Assembly (NCBI RefSeq): GCF_000372465.1
Contig: NZ_AQUZ01000020.1
Span: 1-64,000 of the forward strand
From: Kribbella catacumbae DSM 19601
GTDB lineage: Bacteria; Actinomycetota; Actinomycetes; Propionibacteriales; Kribbellaceae
Direction: 5' to 3'
Length of the DNA: 64,000 nt
Shown here piece by piece: positions 8,969-21,876 of this stretch (position 1 is the first letter of the stretch; every line of letters starts with the position of its first letter). Below the pieces are notes generated by a model. That model saw only the letters and a program-made list of their open reading frames with translations, did no database searches and was not told the origin of the DNA. The position numbers and the translations under genes were made by a program.

Positions 8969-9796
8969 GTGAGTCGAATTGGCGCCCCGCGTCCGATGTC
9001 CTCTGGCGCTTGCGGCGCCCAGGCACGCACCTCGCGGCGGCGGAGAAGCAGCCACGATGAAACCCGCATCGAGGCTGCTTCTCCGCCTTGCGATGCACGC
9101 ACCTGGACACCGCAATCACTCAGAGGACATCGGACGCGGGGCGCAAAGAACGCGGTTGTTTTCTTCGCTGCGGTGGCTCTGCTTGCCCTTGTGGGCTGCA
9201 GTGGCGGACAGAAACAGACAGCGGACAACCCCGGCGGCGCCATCATCCGTACGCCGGCCGGGGATCCGAACGGGTTGCGTGGGGCAACTTTGGACCGGCC
9301 GTACGCGCTGCCGGCCAAGTCGCTGACCGATACCTCGGGCAACGAGTTCAACCTGGTCACCTCGACCAAGAAGCCCGTCACGCTGGTGTTCTTCGGCTAC
9401 ACCAACTGCCCGGACGTCTGCCTGACGGTGATGGCCGATGTGGCATCGGCGCTGACAAAGCTGGACGAGTCGGTGCGGGACCAGGTGCAGCTGCTGTTCA
9501 TCACCACGGACCCGTCCCGCGACACCGGGCCGGTGATCCGCAAGTACCTGGACCGGTTCGACCCGGCGTTCATCGGGCTGACCGGCTCGCTGGACTCGAT
9601 CAAGGACATCGCCAAGGCGGTCGGCGTACCGGTCGAGGGGATGAAGAAGCTGCCCTCCGGCGGGTACGAGGTCGGTCACGGCGCGCAGGTGCTCGGCTTC
9701 GGCAAGAACGACAAGGCCGGGGTGCTCTGGCTGTCGAACGCCGCGATCGGTGACCTGGCGCACGACTTCGGCAAGCTGGTGGAGGACAACCAGTGA
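8969..9796 (+). CDS. SCO1/SenC-family copper chaperone-like protein with disrupted N-terminus
   Basis: The C-terminal 200 residues are a SCO1/SenC thioredoxin-fold domain: FFGYTNCPDVCLTVMADV gives the copper-binding CxxxC and GYEVGHGAQVL the partner His. Such proteins deliver copper to cytochrome c oxidase. The hydrophobic segment and lipobox LLALVGCSGG put the lipid-modified Cys at residue 77 from GTG 8969, about 57 residues too late for a normal lipoprotein. Codons 5-59 are made by a 163-bp palindrome (8982-9144). Without it the protein would start close to MSRIxAKNAVVFF. No good in-frame start lies between the palindrome and the hydrophobic stretch. Domain call is firm; whether it is exported is doubtful. 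Confidence 0.8.
   Translation: MSRIGAPRPMSSGACGAQARTSRRRRSSHDETRIEAASPPCDARTWTPQSLRGHRTRGAKNAVVFFAAVALLALVGCSGGQKQTADNPGGAIIRTPAGDPNGLRGATLDRPYALPAKSLTDTSGNEFNLVTSTKKPVTLVFFGYTNCPDVCLTVMADVASALTKLDESVRDQVQLLFITTDPSRDTGPVIRKYLDRFDPAFIGLTGSLDSIKDIAKAVGVPVEGMKKLPSGGYEVGHGAQVLGFGKNDKAGVLWLSNAAIGDLAHDFGKLVEDNQ
8982..9144. repeat. 163-bp nested palindrome inside the SCO1 gene
   Basis: A perfect 24-bp inverted repeat, arms 8982-9005 and 9121-9144, begins GCGCCCCGCGTCCGATG. Inside lies a second perfect 15-bp pair, GGCGGAGAAGCAGCC at 9039-9053 with its complement at 9073-9087, and then a 5-bp CGATG/CATCG pair. The direct repeat GCACGCACCT also occurs in both halves. The element keeps the surrounding reading frame open. 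Confidence 0.92.
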
Positions 9797-10272
9797 AGCC
9801 TTGGTTTCCCTGGGTGTCGCTGGTCGCCCGCTTGGTCCTCGGTGGCGTGATGCTGGTGGCCGGCGCCTTGAAGGTGACCGACCCGGAGGCTGCTACCCAG
9901 GCGGTGCGCGCCTATGAGCTGCTGCCGCAGGGCTTCGACGGCATCGTGGGGATGTTGCTGCCGATCCTGGAGATCGCGATCGGGCTGATGTTGATCATCG
10001 GCTACGGCGTCCGGCCGGCCGCTGTGGCCGCCGGCGTTTTCATGGTGCTGTTCATCGCCGCGGTGTCGTCGGCTTGGGCTCGTGGTCTGGCGATCGACTG
10101 CGGCTGCTTCGGCGGCGGCGGTCAGGTGGCTCCTGGCGATACGAAGTACCTACAGGAGATCCTGCGGGACACCGGCCTGCTCGTACTCGCGGGCTGGCTG
10201 TACCTGAAACCGCTCAGCAAGTTCGCGCTCGAATCGGATCCGCACACCTCGACAGGAGTTACCGCGTCGTGA
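9793..10272 (+). CDS. MauE/DoxX-like membrane protein
   Basis: A 159-residue protein with four membrane segments (about 8-28, 48-70, 73-95 and 118-138). The conserved IDCGCFGGGG motif near residue 103 marks the MauE branch of the DoxX/MauE family, which works with thioredoxin-like partners in disulfide handling or c-type protein maturation. GTG 9793 overlaps the SCO1 stop (GTGA) and its own stop overlaps the next gene the same way. The trio therefore looks like one redox module. The CGC pair could be redox-active, which is inference. Confidence 0.82.
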   Translation: MKPWFPWVSLVARLVLGGVMLVAGALKVTDPEAATQAVRAYELLPQGFDGIVGMLLPILEIAIGLMLIIGYGVRPAAVAAGVFMVLFIAAVSSAWARGLAIDCGCFGGGGQVAPGDTKYLQEILRDTGLLVLAGWLYLKPLSKFALESDPHTSTGVTAS

Positions 10273-11003
10273 GCAACAAGAAGGCCCCCGGCAACCCCGC
10301 GAGCAAGAAGAAGGCTCCCGCCAACCCGTTGGTGCAGGAGAAGAAGCGCCGCATCACGCCAGGCATCGTCATCGTCGCCGTCGTGGTGCTGGCAATCATC
10401 GCGGCGGTCGGGGTCGACTACTGGCGCAAGAACTCCTCGGTCGAGCTGACCACGAACGGGCGGACCGAGCCGGCCGTGATCACCGGCCCGGGCACCACCG
10501 GCGAGGGCATCAAGGTCGGCAAGGACAGCGCGAAGACGAACATCGACCTGTTCCTGGACTTCCGCTGCCCGCACTGCGCGGATTTCGAGGAGGAGACCGG
10601 TCCGATGCTGGACGAGCTGGTCGCGGATGGCACGGTCACGGTGACGTACTGGCCGATGGGGTTCGTCAACAAGGAGGCGTCGCCCCGGCTGGCGAACGCG
10701 TTCGCCGCGGCCGCCGCGAAGGGTAAGGGTTTGACCTATGCCGGCGAGATATACGGCGACTTCACCAAGGCGTGGACGGACGATCAACTGATCGCGCTGG
10801 GTAAGAAGCTCGGCATCGACGACGCGAATTTCGAGGCCGAGATCAAGGACAACAGCTACCAGGGCTGGCTGGACTCGATCGCGAAGGTCTCCAACGAGCG
10901 CAAGGTGGAAGGCACTCCCACCGTGTTCGTGAACAACGAGATGCTGAAGAGTGACCAACTGACCGTCGACGGCATCAGGTCCGCCGTCGCCGGGATCAGC
11001 TGA
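10269..11003 (+). CDS. Membrane-anchored DsbA-like thioredoxin-fold protein
   Basis: 244 residues: a Lys-rich cytoplasmic start, one membrane helix (about 36-56, GIVIVAVVVLAIIAAVGV), then an extracytoplasmic thioredoxin fold with CPHC in FLDFRCPHCADFEEE near residue 99 and the cis-Pro loop VEGTPTVFVNN near 217. This is the actinobacterial 'DSBA-like thioredoxin domain' type, likely to oxidise or reduce exported thiols. It overlaps the MauE-like gene by GTGA, so both are probably made together and act as a pair. Confidence 0.88.
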   Translation: MSNKKAPGNPASKKKAPANPLVQEKKRRITPGIVIVAVVVLAIIAAVGVDYWRKNSSVELTTNGRTEPAVITGPGTTGEGIKVGKDSAKTNIDLFLDFRCPHCADFEEETGPMLDELVADGTVTVTYWPMGFVNKEASPRLANAFAAAAAKGKGLTYAGEIYGDFTKAWTDDQLIALGKKLGIDDANFEAEIKDNSYQGWLDSIAKVSNERKVEGTPTVFVNNEMLKSDQLTVDGIRSAVAGIS

Positions 11004-11016
11004 CACGCTCCGTTCC

Positions 11017-11056
11017 CAATCGTGACCATCGGTTGGTGGTCGCGATCGGGGCGGGT
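11017..11056. terminator. Imperfect hairpin between the redox module and lgt
   Basis: CCCAATCGTGACCAT can pair with GTGGTCGCGATCGGG with a few mismatches or wobbles and a short loop. It has no T-tract. It may end the trp/redox transcript; evidence is structural only. Confidence 0.35.
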
Positions 11057-11076
11057 CGAGTAGGGTCCCGACTGCC

Positions 11077-12201
11077 ATGTCTAGTCTGCTGCCCGCCGTG
11101 ATCGTTCCGGCGTTCATCCCCAGTCCAAGCCAGGGCGTCTGGCACCTCGGCCCGTTGCCGTTGCGTGCCTACGCCATCTGCATCCTGCTCGGCATCTTCG
11201 CCGGTTACTGGCTGGGCCGCCGCCGCTGGGTCGCCCGCGGTGGCTCGGCCGAGGTGCTCGCCGACGTGATCATGTGGGCCGTTCCGTTCGGCCTGGTCGG
11301 CGCGCGGATCTACCACGTGATCACCGACGCCGAGCTGTACTTCGGCGAGGGCAAGCACCCGATCGACGCGCTGAAGATCTGGCACGGCGGCCTCGGGATC
11401 TGGGGCGCGGTCGCCTTCGGCGCGCTCGGCGCCTGGATCGCCTGCCGCCGGCACAAGGTCCCGTTCCTGGCCGTCGCCGACGCGATGGCGCCGGGGATCG
11501 CGCTGGCCCAGGTGATCGGCCGGTTCGGCAACTACTTCAACCAGGAGCTGTTCGGGAAGCCGACGAACCACTGGTGGGGTCTGGAGATCGACCCGGCGCA
11601 CCGCCCCGACGGCTTCCAGGACTTCGGCACCTTCCACCCGACCTTCCTGTACGAAGCGATCTGGAACCTCGGCGTGATCGCCCTGGTGATCGTGCTCGGC
11701 CGCCGCTTCAAGCTCGGCCACGGCCGCGCCTTCGCCGTGTACGTCGCCGGCTACACCGCCGGCCGCGCCTGGATCGAGAACCTGCGGATCGACACCGTCA
11801 ACGAGTTCGCCGGCCTGCGGCTGAACGTGTGGACGTCGATCATCCTGTTCATCCTCGCTGTAGCCTTCTTCATCCTGAGCGCCCGCCTCAAGCCCGGCCA
11901 GGAAGACATCTCCACCGCACCAGCCGACACCACCCCAGCCGACACCACCCCAGCCGACACCACCCCGTCGGATGCCGCAGCCGCTGACACGCCCGACACC
12001 GCCGCCACTGAGGAGCCCGAAGCTGGGGCCGCCGACGAGAGGCCGGCAACCGCAGCGGACACCAGTACCGAAGGCGAACCCGTCGCGAAACCAACGGACG
12101 CTTCCCCCGCCGACACCAAGCCCGGCGACTCGCGCGCGAGCGGTGCGGGTGAGACTAAAACGGATCTGAGGCTCGACAGCACCGACGGGTCTCGTGACTG
12201 A
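11077..12201 (+). CDS. lgt: Prolipoprotein diacylglyceryl transferase
   Basis: A 374-residue Lgt that transfers diacylglycerol to the lipobox Cys of prolipoproteins in the membrane. It has about seven membrane helices. The family signature is seen as GRFGNYFNQELFG near residue 148, with the catalytic region LPLRAYAICIL near 27. After the last helix (about residue 270) comes an extra ~100-residue Pro/Ala/Asp/Thr-rich tail with three PADTT repeats encoded at 11928-11973. The tail is likely disordered and cytoplasmic. A TAGGGT box (11061-11066) lies 10 bases before the ATG, so the leader is very short. Placement after trpA is typical of actinobacteria, here delayed by the redox module. Confidence 0.95.
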   Translation: MSSLLPAVIVPAFIPSPSQGVWHLGPLPLRAYAICILLGIFAGYWLGRRRWVARGGSAEVLADVIMWAVPFGLVGARIYHVITDAELYFGEGKHPIDALKIWHGGLGIWGAVAFGALGAWIACRRHKVPFLAVADAMAPGIALAQVIGRFGNYFNQELFGKPTNHWWGLEIDPAHRPDGFQDFGTFHPTFLYEAIWNLGVIALVIVLGRRFKLGHGRAFAVYVAGYTAGRAWIENLRIDTVNEFAGLRLNVWTSIILFILAVAFFILSARLKPGQEDISTAPADTTPADTTPADTTPSDAAAADTPDTAATEEPEAGAADERPATAADTSTEGEPVAKPTDASPADTKPGDSRASGAGETKTDLRLDSTDGSRD

Positions 12202-13045
12202 CACTGGTACTCCTGCTGCCGGCGACGAAGGAACTCCTTCGCCGCCGGCAGCTGCCATTCCGGGGGAGCCAGCGGGCGCAGTACAGGCCGGCGACGCGGC
12301 GCACGTAGTACCGGCTGATGAGTACTCAGCGCCGAGTGGTGCTGTTGAGCATTCTGGGGATCACAACCACCGGGATGTGACTGGCGGCTGGTTGCGGCCG
12401 GCTGTTTTCGGCGCGATGGATGGGCTGGTCTCCAACTTCGCGCTGATCGCCGGGATGGACGGCGGCACCGAGTCGGGCTCGAAGTTCATCGTGCTCGCGG
12501 TGCTGGCCGGGCTGGCGGCGGGTGCGTTCTCGATGGCGGCAGGGGAGTACACCTCCGTCGCCTCGCAACGCGAACTGGCCCGGGCCGAGATCGAGGTCGA
12601 GCGCCGCGAGATCCAGCGCCACCCCACCGACGAGGAACGCGAGCTGTCCGAGACCTACCAGGGCAAGGGCCTCGACCCGGAACTCGCGGACAAGGTCGCC
12701 CAGCAATTCCACGCCAACCCGGACCAAGCCCTCGAGGAACACGTCCGCGAAGAGCTCGGCGTCGACCTCAACGACCTCCCGTCACCGGTCGTCGCAGCGT
12801 CCTCGTCGTTCATCTGCTTCGCCGTCGGCGCCTTGATCCCGCTCCTCCCGTACCTCCTCGGCGCGTCCTCCGTGCTCCCCGCGCTGATCATGTCTCTGAC
12901 CGCCCTCTTCATCTGCGGCGCCGTCGTCAGCCGCGTAACCTCCCGCTCCTGGTGGTACTCCGGCCTCCGCCAACTGATCCTCGGCGCCGCCGCCGCAGCC
13001 CTCACCTACTTCGTCGGCACCCTCGTGGGCCCCGGCATCGGCTAG
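12194..13045 (+). CDS. VIT1/CCC1-family iron/manganese transporter
   Basis: 283 residues. A ~60-residue hydrophilic start is followed by the VIT1 core: DGLVSNFALIAGM near residue 77, then a helix, a charged cytoplasmic segment (residues ~122-190, Glu-rich, metal-binding in this family) and three C-terminal helices. Homologues move Fe2+ or Mn2+ out of the cytosol. The start is GTG 12194, overlapping the lgt stop by 8 bases in a different frame, so it is co-translated with lgt. The metal is unknown. Confidence 0.88.
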   Translation: MTDTGTPAAGDEGTPSPPAAAIPGEPAGAVQAGDAAHVVPADEYSAPSGAVEHSGDHNHRDVTGGWLRPAVFGAMDGLVSNFALIAGMDGGTESGSKFIVLAVLAGLAAGAFSMAAGEYTSVASQRELARAEIEVERREIQRHPTDEERELSETYQGKGLDPELADKVAQQFHANPDQALEEHVREELGVDLNDLPSPVVAASSSFICFAVGALIPLLPYLLGASSVLPALIMSLTALFICGAVVSRVTSRSWWYSGLRQLILGAAAAALTYFVGTLVGPGIG

Positions 13046-13693
13046 CCCGCCAGCGTGTGCACCATCTGAGCAGCCTACTGATGAGTAGGCGCTCACGGGG
13101 TGGACACCCGGACCGCCACCACTGACAAACCTGCTCCACATCGCCCAAGGCACACCCACCCACGCCTGACCAGGACCGGCCAGGTGAGGTTTGTGAGTGG
13201 TGGTAGTCCGGGGCCTCGCGGTGCGACTCGGCACAGCTGTGGATCTAACGGGGCACCGGGCGGGTTGCCGAGATGGCCGCCACCGATGGCGCGCTGCGTT
13301 ACCGATAGCCGGCTGCAGCAGGCCATCGGCCGGCTAAGGGACTATCGGCCTGCCAGCCATGGGCCTGATCGACCCCAGCTGGCATTAACCGACCCGGCTG
13401 GCAGTGTCCGGGCCCGGCCAACTGGTGGATGCGACGGACGTCGGCGCATACCCAACCTTGACTGGCAAGCGCTTCCATCGGCGTGTCGAGGGTCCAGAGC
13501 CGGGCGGTGCGTGCGTCGCGATCCACGGTGGCTCGCCTCAAGCGGGAAGTCACCCCACAGTCGGCACTTCCCGGACACGGCCGGAATCGGGGGCCAGACA
13601 GAGGTGAGCGCCCGCGGCCCAGGACACCACTCCACTGGACCCGACCAACACCAAACTTGACTCGACTTTCATGACTTTCGCCGCCCAAGATCC
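13046..13693. repeat. Gene-free gap with a long imperfect palindrome
   Basis: No gene is recognised in this 648-bp gap. It holds a 26-bp imperfect inverted repeat: CCCGGACCGCCACCACTG... at about 13108-13132 and its partner at about 13187-13212, roughly 23 of 26 positions paired. From 13290 to 13690 there are several open frames on both strands but none has a ribosome-binding site or family motif I know; decayed coding sequence is possible. Confidence 0.6.
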
Positions 13694-14110
13694 CTAAGCG
13701 GTCGCGGTGCGCTTCTCGATGGTTTGTTTGATGATGGGGAGGCCGCCGTCCATGGCGGCGGCCAGGCGTTCGGCGAGGTTGTCGGGGAGTACGTCGTGGG
13801 TCCAGACGAGTCGGCTGCGGTGGTCGCCGTCGGCGTGGATCTGCATCGCGGCGTTGTTGTGGGTAGGTCGTGCCCATCCATCGGTGAAGGCCCAGACGAT
13901 GCGTCGCGCGGAGGCATCACGGGCGATGAGCCGTTCGCGGGCCACGTCCCCGTTGACGAAGGTCACCAACCGTGTGTCGGGGTCCTCCAACTGGGTGTCG
14001 GTCACGAAGCCGGGCGCCATCTTGGTCGGCCCGCTGGCGAAGTCGCCGATGACGGCCCAGACCTCGCTGGGCGTGGCGTCGATGACGATCTCCCTGATGA
14101 CGCTGGCCAT
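13694..14110 (-). CDS. SRPBCC-family protein (polyketide cyclase/dehydrase-like)
   Basis: A 138-residue single-domain START/Bet v1-type protein: IREIVIDATPSEVWAVIGDF at the start and LAERLAAAMDGGLPIIKQTIE as the closing long helix over the ligand cavity. The ligand is unknown. A purine-rich AAGGAGAAGGAC precedes the ATG. It is divergent from the CGNR-type regulator gene 88 bp away, and that pairing suggests the regulator controls it. Confidence 0.82.
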   Translation of the reverse strand: MASVIREIVIDATPSEVWAVIGDFASGPTKMAPGFVTDTQLEDPDTRLVTFVNGDVARERLIARDASARRIVWAFTDGWARPTHNNAAMQIHADGDHRSRLVWTHDVLPDNLAERLAAAMDGGLPIIKQTIEKRTATA

Positions 14111-14129
14111 GTCCTTCTCCTCTTTGGCT

Positions 14130-14192
14130 ATCTAACTGGTGTAGTCAGGACGCTAGTTAGGTACCCGGCTATTGTCAATGGTCGGTTAGAAT
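14130..14192. promoter_or_regulatory. Divergent promoter region with inverted repeat and leaderless -10
   Basis: CTAACT at about 14130 pairs with AGTTAG at about 14155 (centre spacing ~17), a possible operator between the SRPBCC and CGNR genes. TAGAAT at 14187-14192 is a good actinobacterial -10 box and ends 6 bases before the CGNR gene ATG, which places the transcript start on the start codon. Confidence 0.5.
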
Positions 14193-14198
14193 GCGGGT

Positions 14199-14780
14199 AT
14201 GCCTGAGGATGAACGCACGCCGGCGCCGTTGCCGCTGCGTCGAATCGAGGAGTTCATCAACACCCGCCGCGCCGACGGCGACGACCTCGCCACCCCCGCC
14301 CAACTGGCGCACTGGCTGCAGACCCGAGGCCTGCTACCCGCCAACACCGTGGTCACCGCAGGGCAACGCGACCGCGCCGAAACCGTCCGCGAGGGACTGC
14401 GGGCGCTCATCGCCGACAACAACGAACCACCCGTTGCCAGCCCGCGTCCGGACGGCCTCGACCCCGCCGCCCGTACCAGCCTCGCCGACCTCGCCCGCCA
14501 GCTTCCCCTGGCACTAGACCTCACGGCACATCCACCGCGGCTCACCCCAAACGGCCGGGAGCCAGTCGACAACGCGCTCGCCACCCTGCTGGGCGTTGTC
14601 GCCGAAGCCGTAGCCGCCGGGACCTGGAGCCGACTCAAGGCCTGCCGAGAGCCCAGCTGCCGATGGGCCTTCTACGACTACTCCCGCAATCGCCGCCGCA
14701 CCTGGTGCTCGATGGACCTCTGCGGCAACCGGGCCAAAGCGCGCGCCTCCCACCACCGAAAAACAGCCCGGTCCGTCTAA
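14199..14780 (+). CDS. CGNR zinc-finger protein with ABATE domain
   Basis: 193 residues. N-terminal ABATE-like domain (LRRIEEFINTRRADGDDLAT, residues ~9-45), helical middle, and a C-terminal CGNR zinc finger: CREPSCRWAFYDYSRNRRR, then WCSMDLCGNRAKARA, giving the four zinc cysteines. These proteins are thought to be stress-linked DNA-binding regulators. The ATG is at most 6-7 bases from the predicted transcript start, so the mRNA is probably leaderless. Divergent neighbour is the SRPBCC gene. Confidence 0.87.
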   Translation: MPEDERTPAPLPLRRIEEFINTRRADGDDLATPAQLAHWLQTRGLLPANTVVTAGQRDRAETVREGLRALIADNNEPPVASPRPDGLDPAARTSLADLARQLPLALDLTAHPPRLTPNGREPVDNALATLLGVVAEAVAAGTWSRLKACREPSCRWAFYDYSRNRRRTWCSMDLCGNRAKARASHHRKTARSV

Positions 14781-14823
14781 AGGTGCACCCTGGTAGGCCC
14801 CGCATCGGGCTAGCCTCCCGCAG

Positions 14824-15394
14824 GTGTTCCCAGCGGCGATCGACGACCGGCCAGACACCTACGTCCACCAACTCGGCGAGGTCTTCGCCCGCTTCGGGTC
14901 CAACACCCAGGGCTCCGGCAACATCTCGTACGGCGTACAGGTCGCCGGCCGCCGCTACTTCCTCAAGACCGCGGGCGACCCAGCCGATCCCAAACCGTTC
15001 TCGACCTTCGAGCGCCGTGTAGCGATCCTCCGCAACGCCGCCGGCCTCGCCGAGTCGGTCAGCCACCCGCTGCTCCCGGAGTACCACGGCCTGATCGAGT
15101 CGCCCGACGGCCCACTCCTCGTCTACGAATGGCGCGACGGCGAGCACCTCCGCGCTTCTCGCGAGCCACCTGAAGACACCGCCTTCCAGCGCTTCCGCCC
15201 TGATCGACGACCGCACCACAGCCTTCGTGATGGCCCGTACTGCCTTCGTCTTCCTCTCCGACGGCACCCTCGACCGCCCCGCCTTCCGCGGTTCCGACGC
15301 CCTGTACGCCGTACTCCAGGAAGCCGTCACCACCAGATTCGCAAGCTATGAGGCCTTCTACACGGCCTGGCGAGCAGCCTCCTCGACCAGGTAA
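14824..15394 (+). pseudogene. Protein kinase/phosphotransferase remnant with internal deletion
   Basis: The first ~115 codons from GTG 14824 read as the N-lobe of a small Ser/Thr-kinase-like phosphotransferase: GSNTQGSGNISYGVQVAGRRYFLK (ATP loop and Lys, shortened in function only if the rest is lost) up to LLVYEWRDGEHL. Near 15185-15200 the frame changes. The C-terminal part continues in the second frame (LIDDRTTAFVMARTAFVF ... FYTAWRAASSTR) to TAA 15392-15394. The catalytic loop and metal-binding Asp segment, about 80-90 residues, are missing between the two. The gene is therefore dead. It still keeps a TAGCCT box 7 bases before its GTG. Confidence 0.75.
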
Positions 15395-15694
15395 GTCAGT
15401 CGGTCTTCGATCGGGGCGCCGAGGCTGCCTTTCCAGATTGGCCGGGTGAATTCTCGGTGCCGTGGGTGGTGGGCGGGAAGCGGGTGCTGTCACCATGGGT
15501 AGATGCCACAGTGAGCGCTTGCTTACAAGGCGTGATGGCCGCGTAGCTGTGGACTGTGAAAGGCGCCCATGATGTGCTCTGACGGTGGAATGGCTGTCCA
15601 CCTGTCGGGCGTCATGAGGTAGTCTCGGGACTCCCGGCTTGGGCCAGTGTTGTCCCGCGGCCAGTTATTGACCGTAGGACGACGGGAGCCCTGA
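15395..15694. promoter_or_regulatory. 300-bp leader region upstream of gltB
   Basis: No gene is seen. A short hairpin, GGTGGA (15584-15589) with TCCACC (15597-15602), precedes a -10-like TAGTCT at 15620-15625. GGGAG sits 7 bases before the gltB ATG. No riboswitch fold or known nitrogen-regulator box was recognised. Confidence 0.35.
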
Positions 15695-20244
<4,550 letters not shown>

Positions 20245-20245
<1 letters not shown>

Positions 20246-21711
20246 TGGCTGACCCGAAGGGATTCCTGACCACCCCGCGCGAGGTCGCGGATCGCCGTCC
20301 GGTGGCGGAGCGCAAGCAGGACTGGAAAGAGGTCTACCCCGGTGGGGCAGGCAAGGCGCTGCTGCCGATCATCGGCAAGCAGGCCGGCCGCTGCATGGAC
20401 TGCGGCATCCCGTTCTGCCACTCCGGCTGCCCGCTGGGCAACCTGATCCCGGAGTGGAACGACCTGGTCTGGCGCGACGACTGGACCGGCGCGATCGAGC
20501 GGCTGCACGCGACGAACAACTTCCCCGAGTTCACCGGCCGGCTCTGCCCGGCGCCGTGTGAGCCGGCCTGCGTGCTCGGCATCAACCAGGAACCGGTCAC
20601 GATCAAGAACGTCGAGGTCGCGATCATCGACAAGGCCTGGGAGTCCGGCGACGTCCGGCCCCAGCCGCCGGAATGGCTGACCGGCAAGACGATCGCGGTC
20701 GTCGGCTCCGGCCCGGCCGGGCTCGCCGTCGCCCAGCAGTTGACCCGGGCCGGTCACACCGTGGCCGTCTACGAGCGGGCCTCCGCGCCTGGTGGGTTGC
20801 TGCGGTTCGGCATTCCGGAGTTCAAGATGGAGAAGGTGCAGGTCGAGCGCCGGATCCAGCAGATGAAGGAAGAGGGCACCGTCTTCCGCTCCGGCGTCAA
20901 CGTCGGCGTGGACGTCACCGGCACCCAGCTCAAGCAGCGCTACGACGCCGTGGTGATCGCGACGGGTGCCACTGCGGCCAGGGACCTGCCAGTGCCGGGC
21001 CGCGAGTTCGGCGGCATCCACCAGGCGATGGAGTACTTGCCGCAGGCCAACAAGGTCGCGCTGGGGGAGACGGTCGAGGACCAGATCCTTGCCACTGGCA
21101 AAGATGTGGTGATCATCGGCGGCGGCGACACCGGGGCGGACTGCCTCGGTACCGCGCACCGCCAGGGTGCCCGCAGCGTCACCCAGCTGGAGATCATGCC
21201 GCGCCCGACCGAGGAGCGGCCGGCCGGCCAGCCCTGGCCGACGTACCCGATGATCTACCGGGTCGCGTCCGCGCACGAGGAGGGCGGCGACCGGGTCTAC
21301 GCCGTCTCGACGAACAGATTCGTGGCCGATGCCGATGGCAACGTTTCTGGTCTGGACCTGGTCGAGGTCGAGCTCGTCGACGGCCGGTTCACGCCGGTAC
21401 CGGGCAGCGAGCGCACCATCCCGGCGCAGCTCGTGCTGCTCGCGATGGGCTTCCTCGGCCCGGAGAAGGAAGGCTTCCTCGAGCAGCTCGGGGTGGAACT
21501 GGACGAGCGCGGCAACGTCAAGCGCGACAAGTCCTACCAGACCTCGGTGGACGGCGTCTTCGCCTGCGGCGACGCGGGCCGGGGCCAGTCCCTCATCGTC
21601 TGGGCCATCGCCGAAGGCCGCTCCTGCGCCGCCGGCGTAGACACCCTCCTCACGGGCTCTTCCACCCTCCCTACCCCAATCCCGCCCACGGCCCGCCCCC
21701 TGGTGGTCTAG
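20245..21711 (+). CDS. gltD: Glutamate synthase (NADPH) small subunit
   Basis: A 488-residue GOGAT beta subunit that passes electrons from NADPH through FAD to the GltB centre. N-terminal iron-sulfur cysteines are seen in [19 protein letters not shown] and [14 protein letters not shown]. The FAD Rossmann motif is [15 protein letters not shown] near residue 152, the NADPH motif [14 protein letters not shown] near 290, and the FAD-closing [19 protein letters not shown] near 435. It is coupled to gltB. A family B palindrome follows directly and may close the transcript. Confidence 0.97.
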
Positions 21712-21824
21712 CCCCCACCTTGGTGATCATTCGCCCCCTTTTCACCCTCCAGGCCGCGATCCGGTCACTGCGCAGTCTGCGGGGAGGGTGAAAAGGGGGC
21801 GAATGATCACCAAGGGGTGGGCGG
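21711..21824. repeat. Composite palindromic repeat, family B copy 2
   Basis: A perfect 32-bp inverted repeat, arms 21719-21750 and 21783-21814, with the same CATTCGCCCCCTTTTCACCC core as the copies at 6.7 kb and 47.1 kb. C-rich and G-rich outer tails pair further with a 2-base bulge. The loop is unrelated to the other copies. It sits 10 bp after the gltD stop. Confidence 0.92.
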
Positions 21825-21876
21825 ACGCCGCGCGCCGTGATGCGACCGTTTGATCCCGAGCAATAGGTTGGGGACC

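Noticed and set aside
13299-13877. 192-codon minus-strand frame across the lgt/SRPBCC gap
   Set aside because: It runs antisense and out of frame into the SRPBCC gene and shows no domain; decayed DNA is more likely.
15395-15694. Riboswitch upstream of gltB
   Set aside because: Only a small hairpin was found; no conserved riboswitch core could be recognised by eye.
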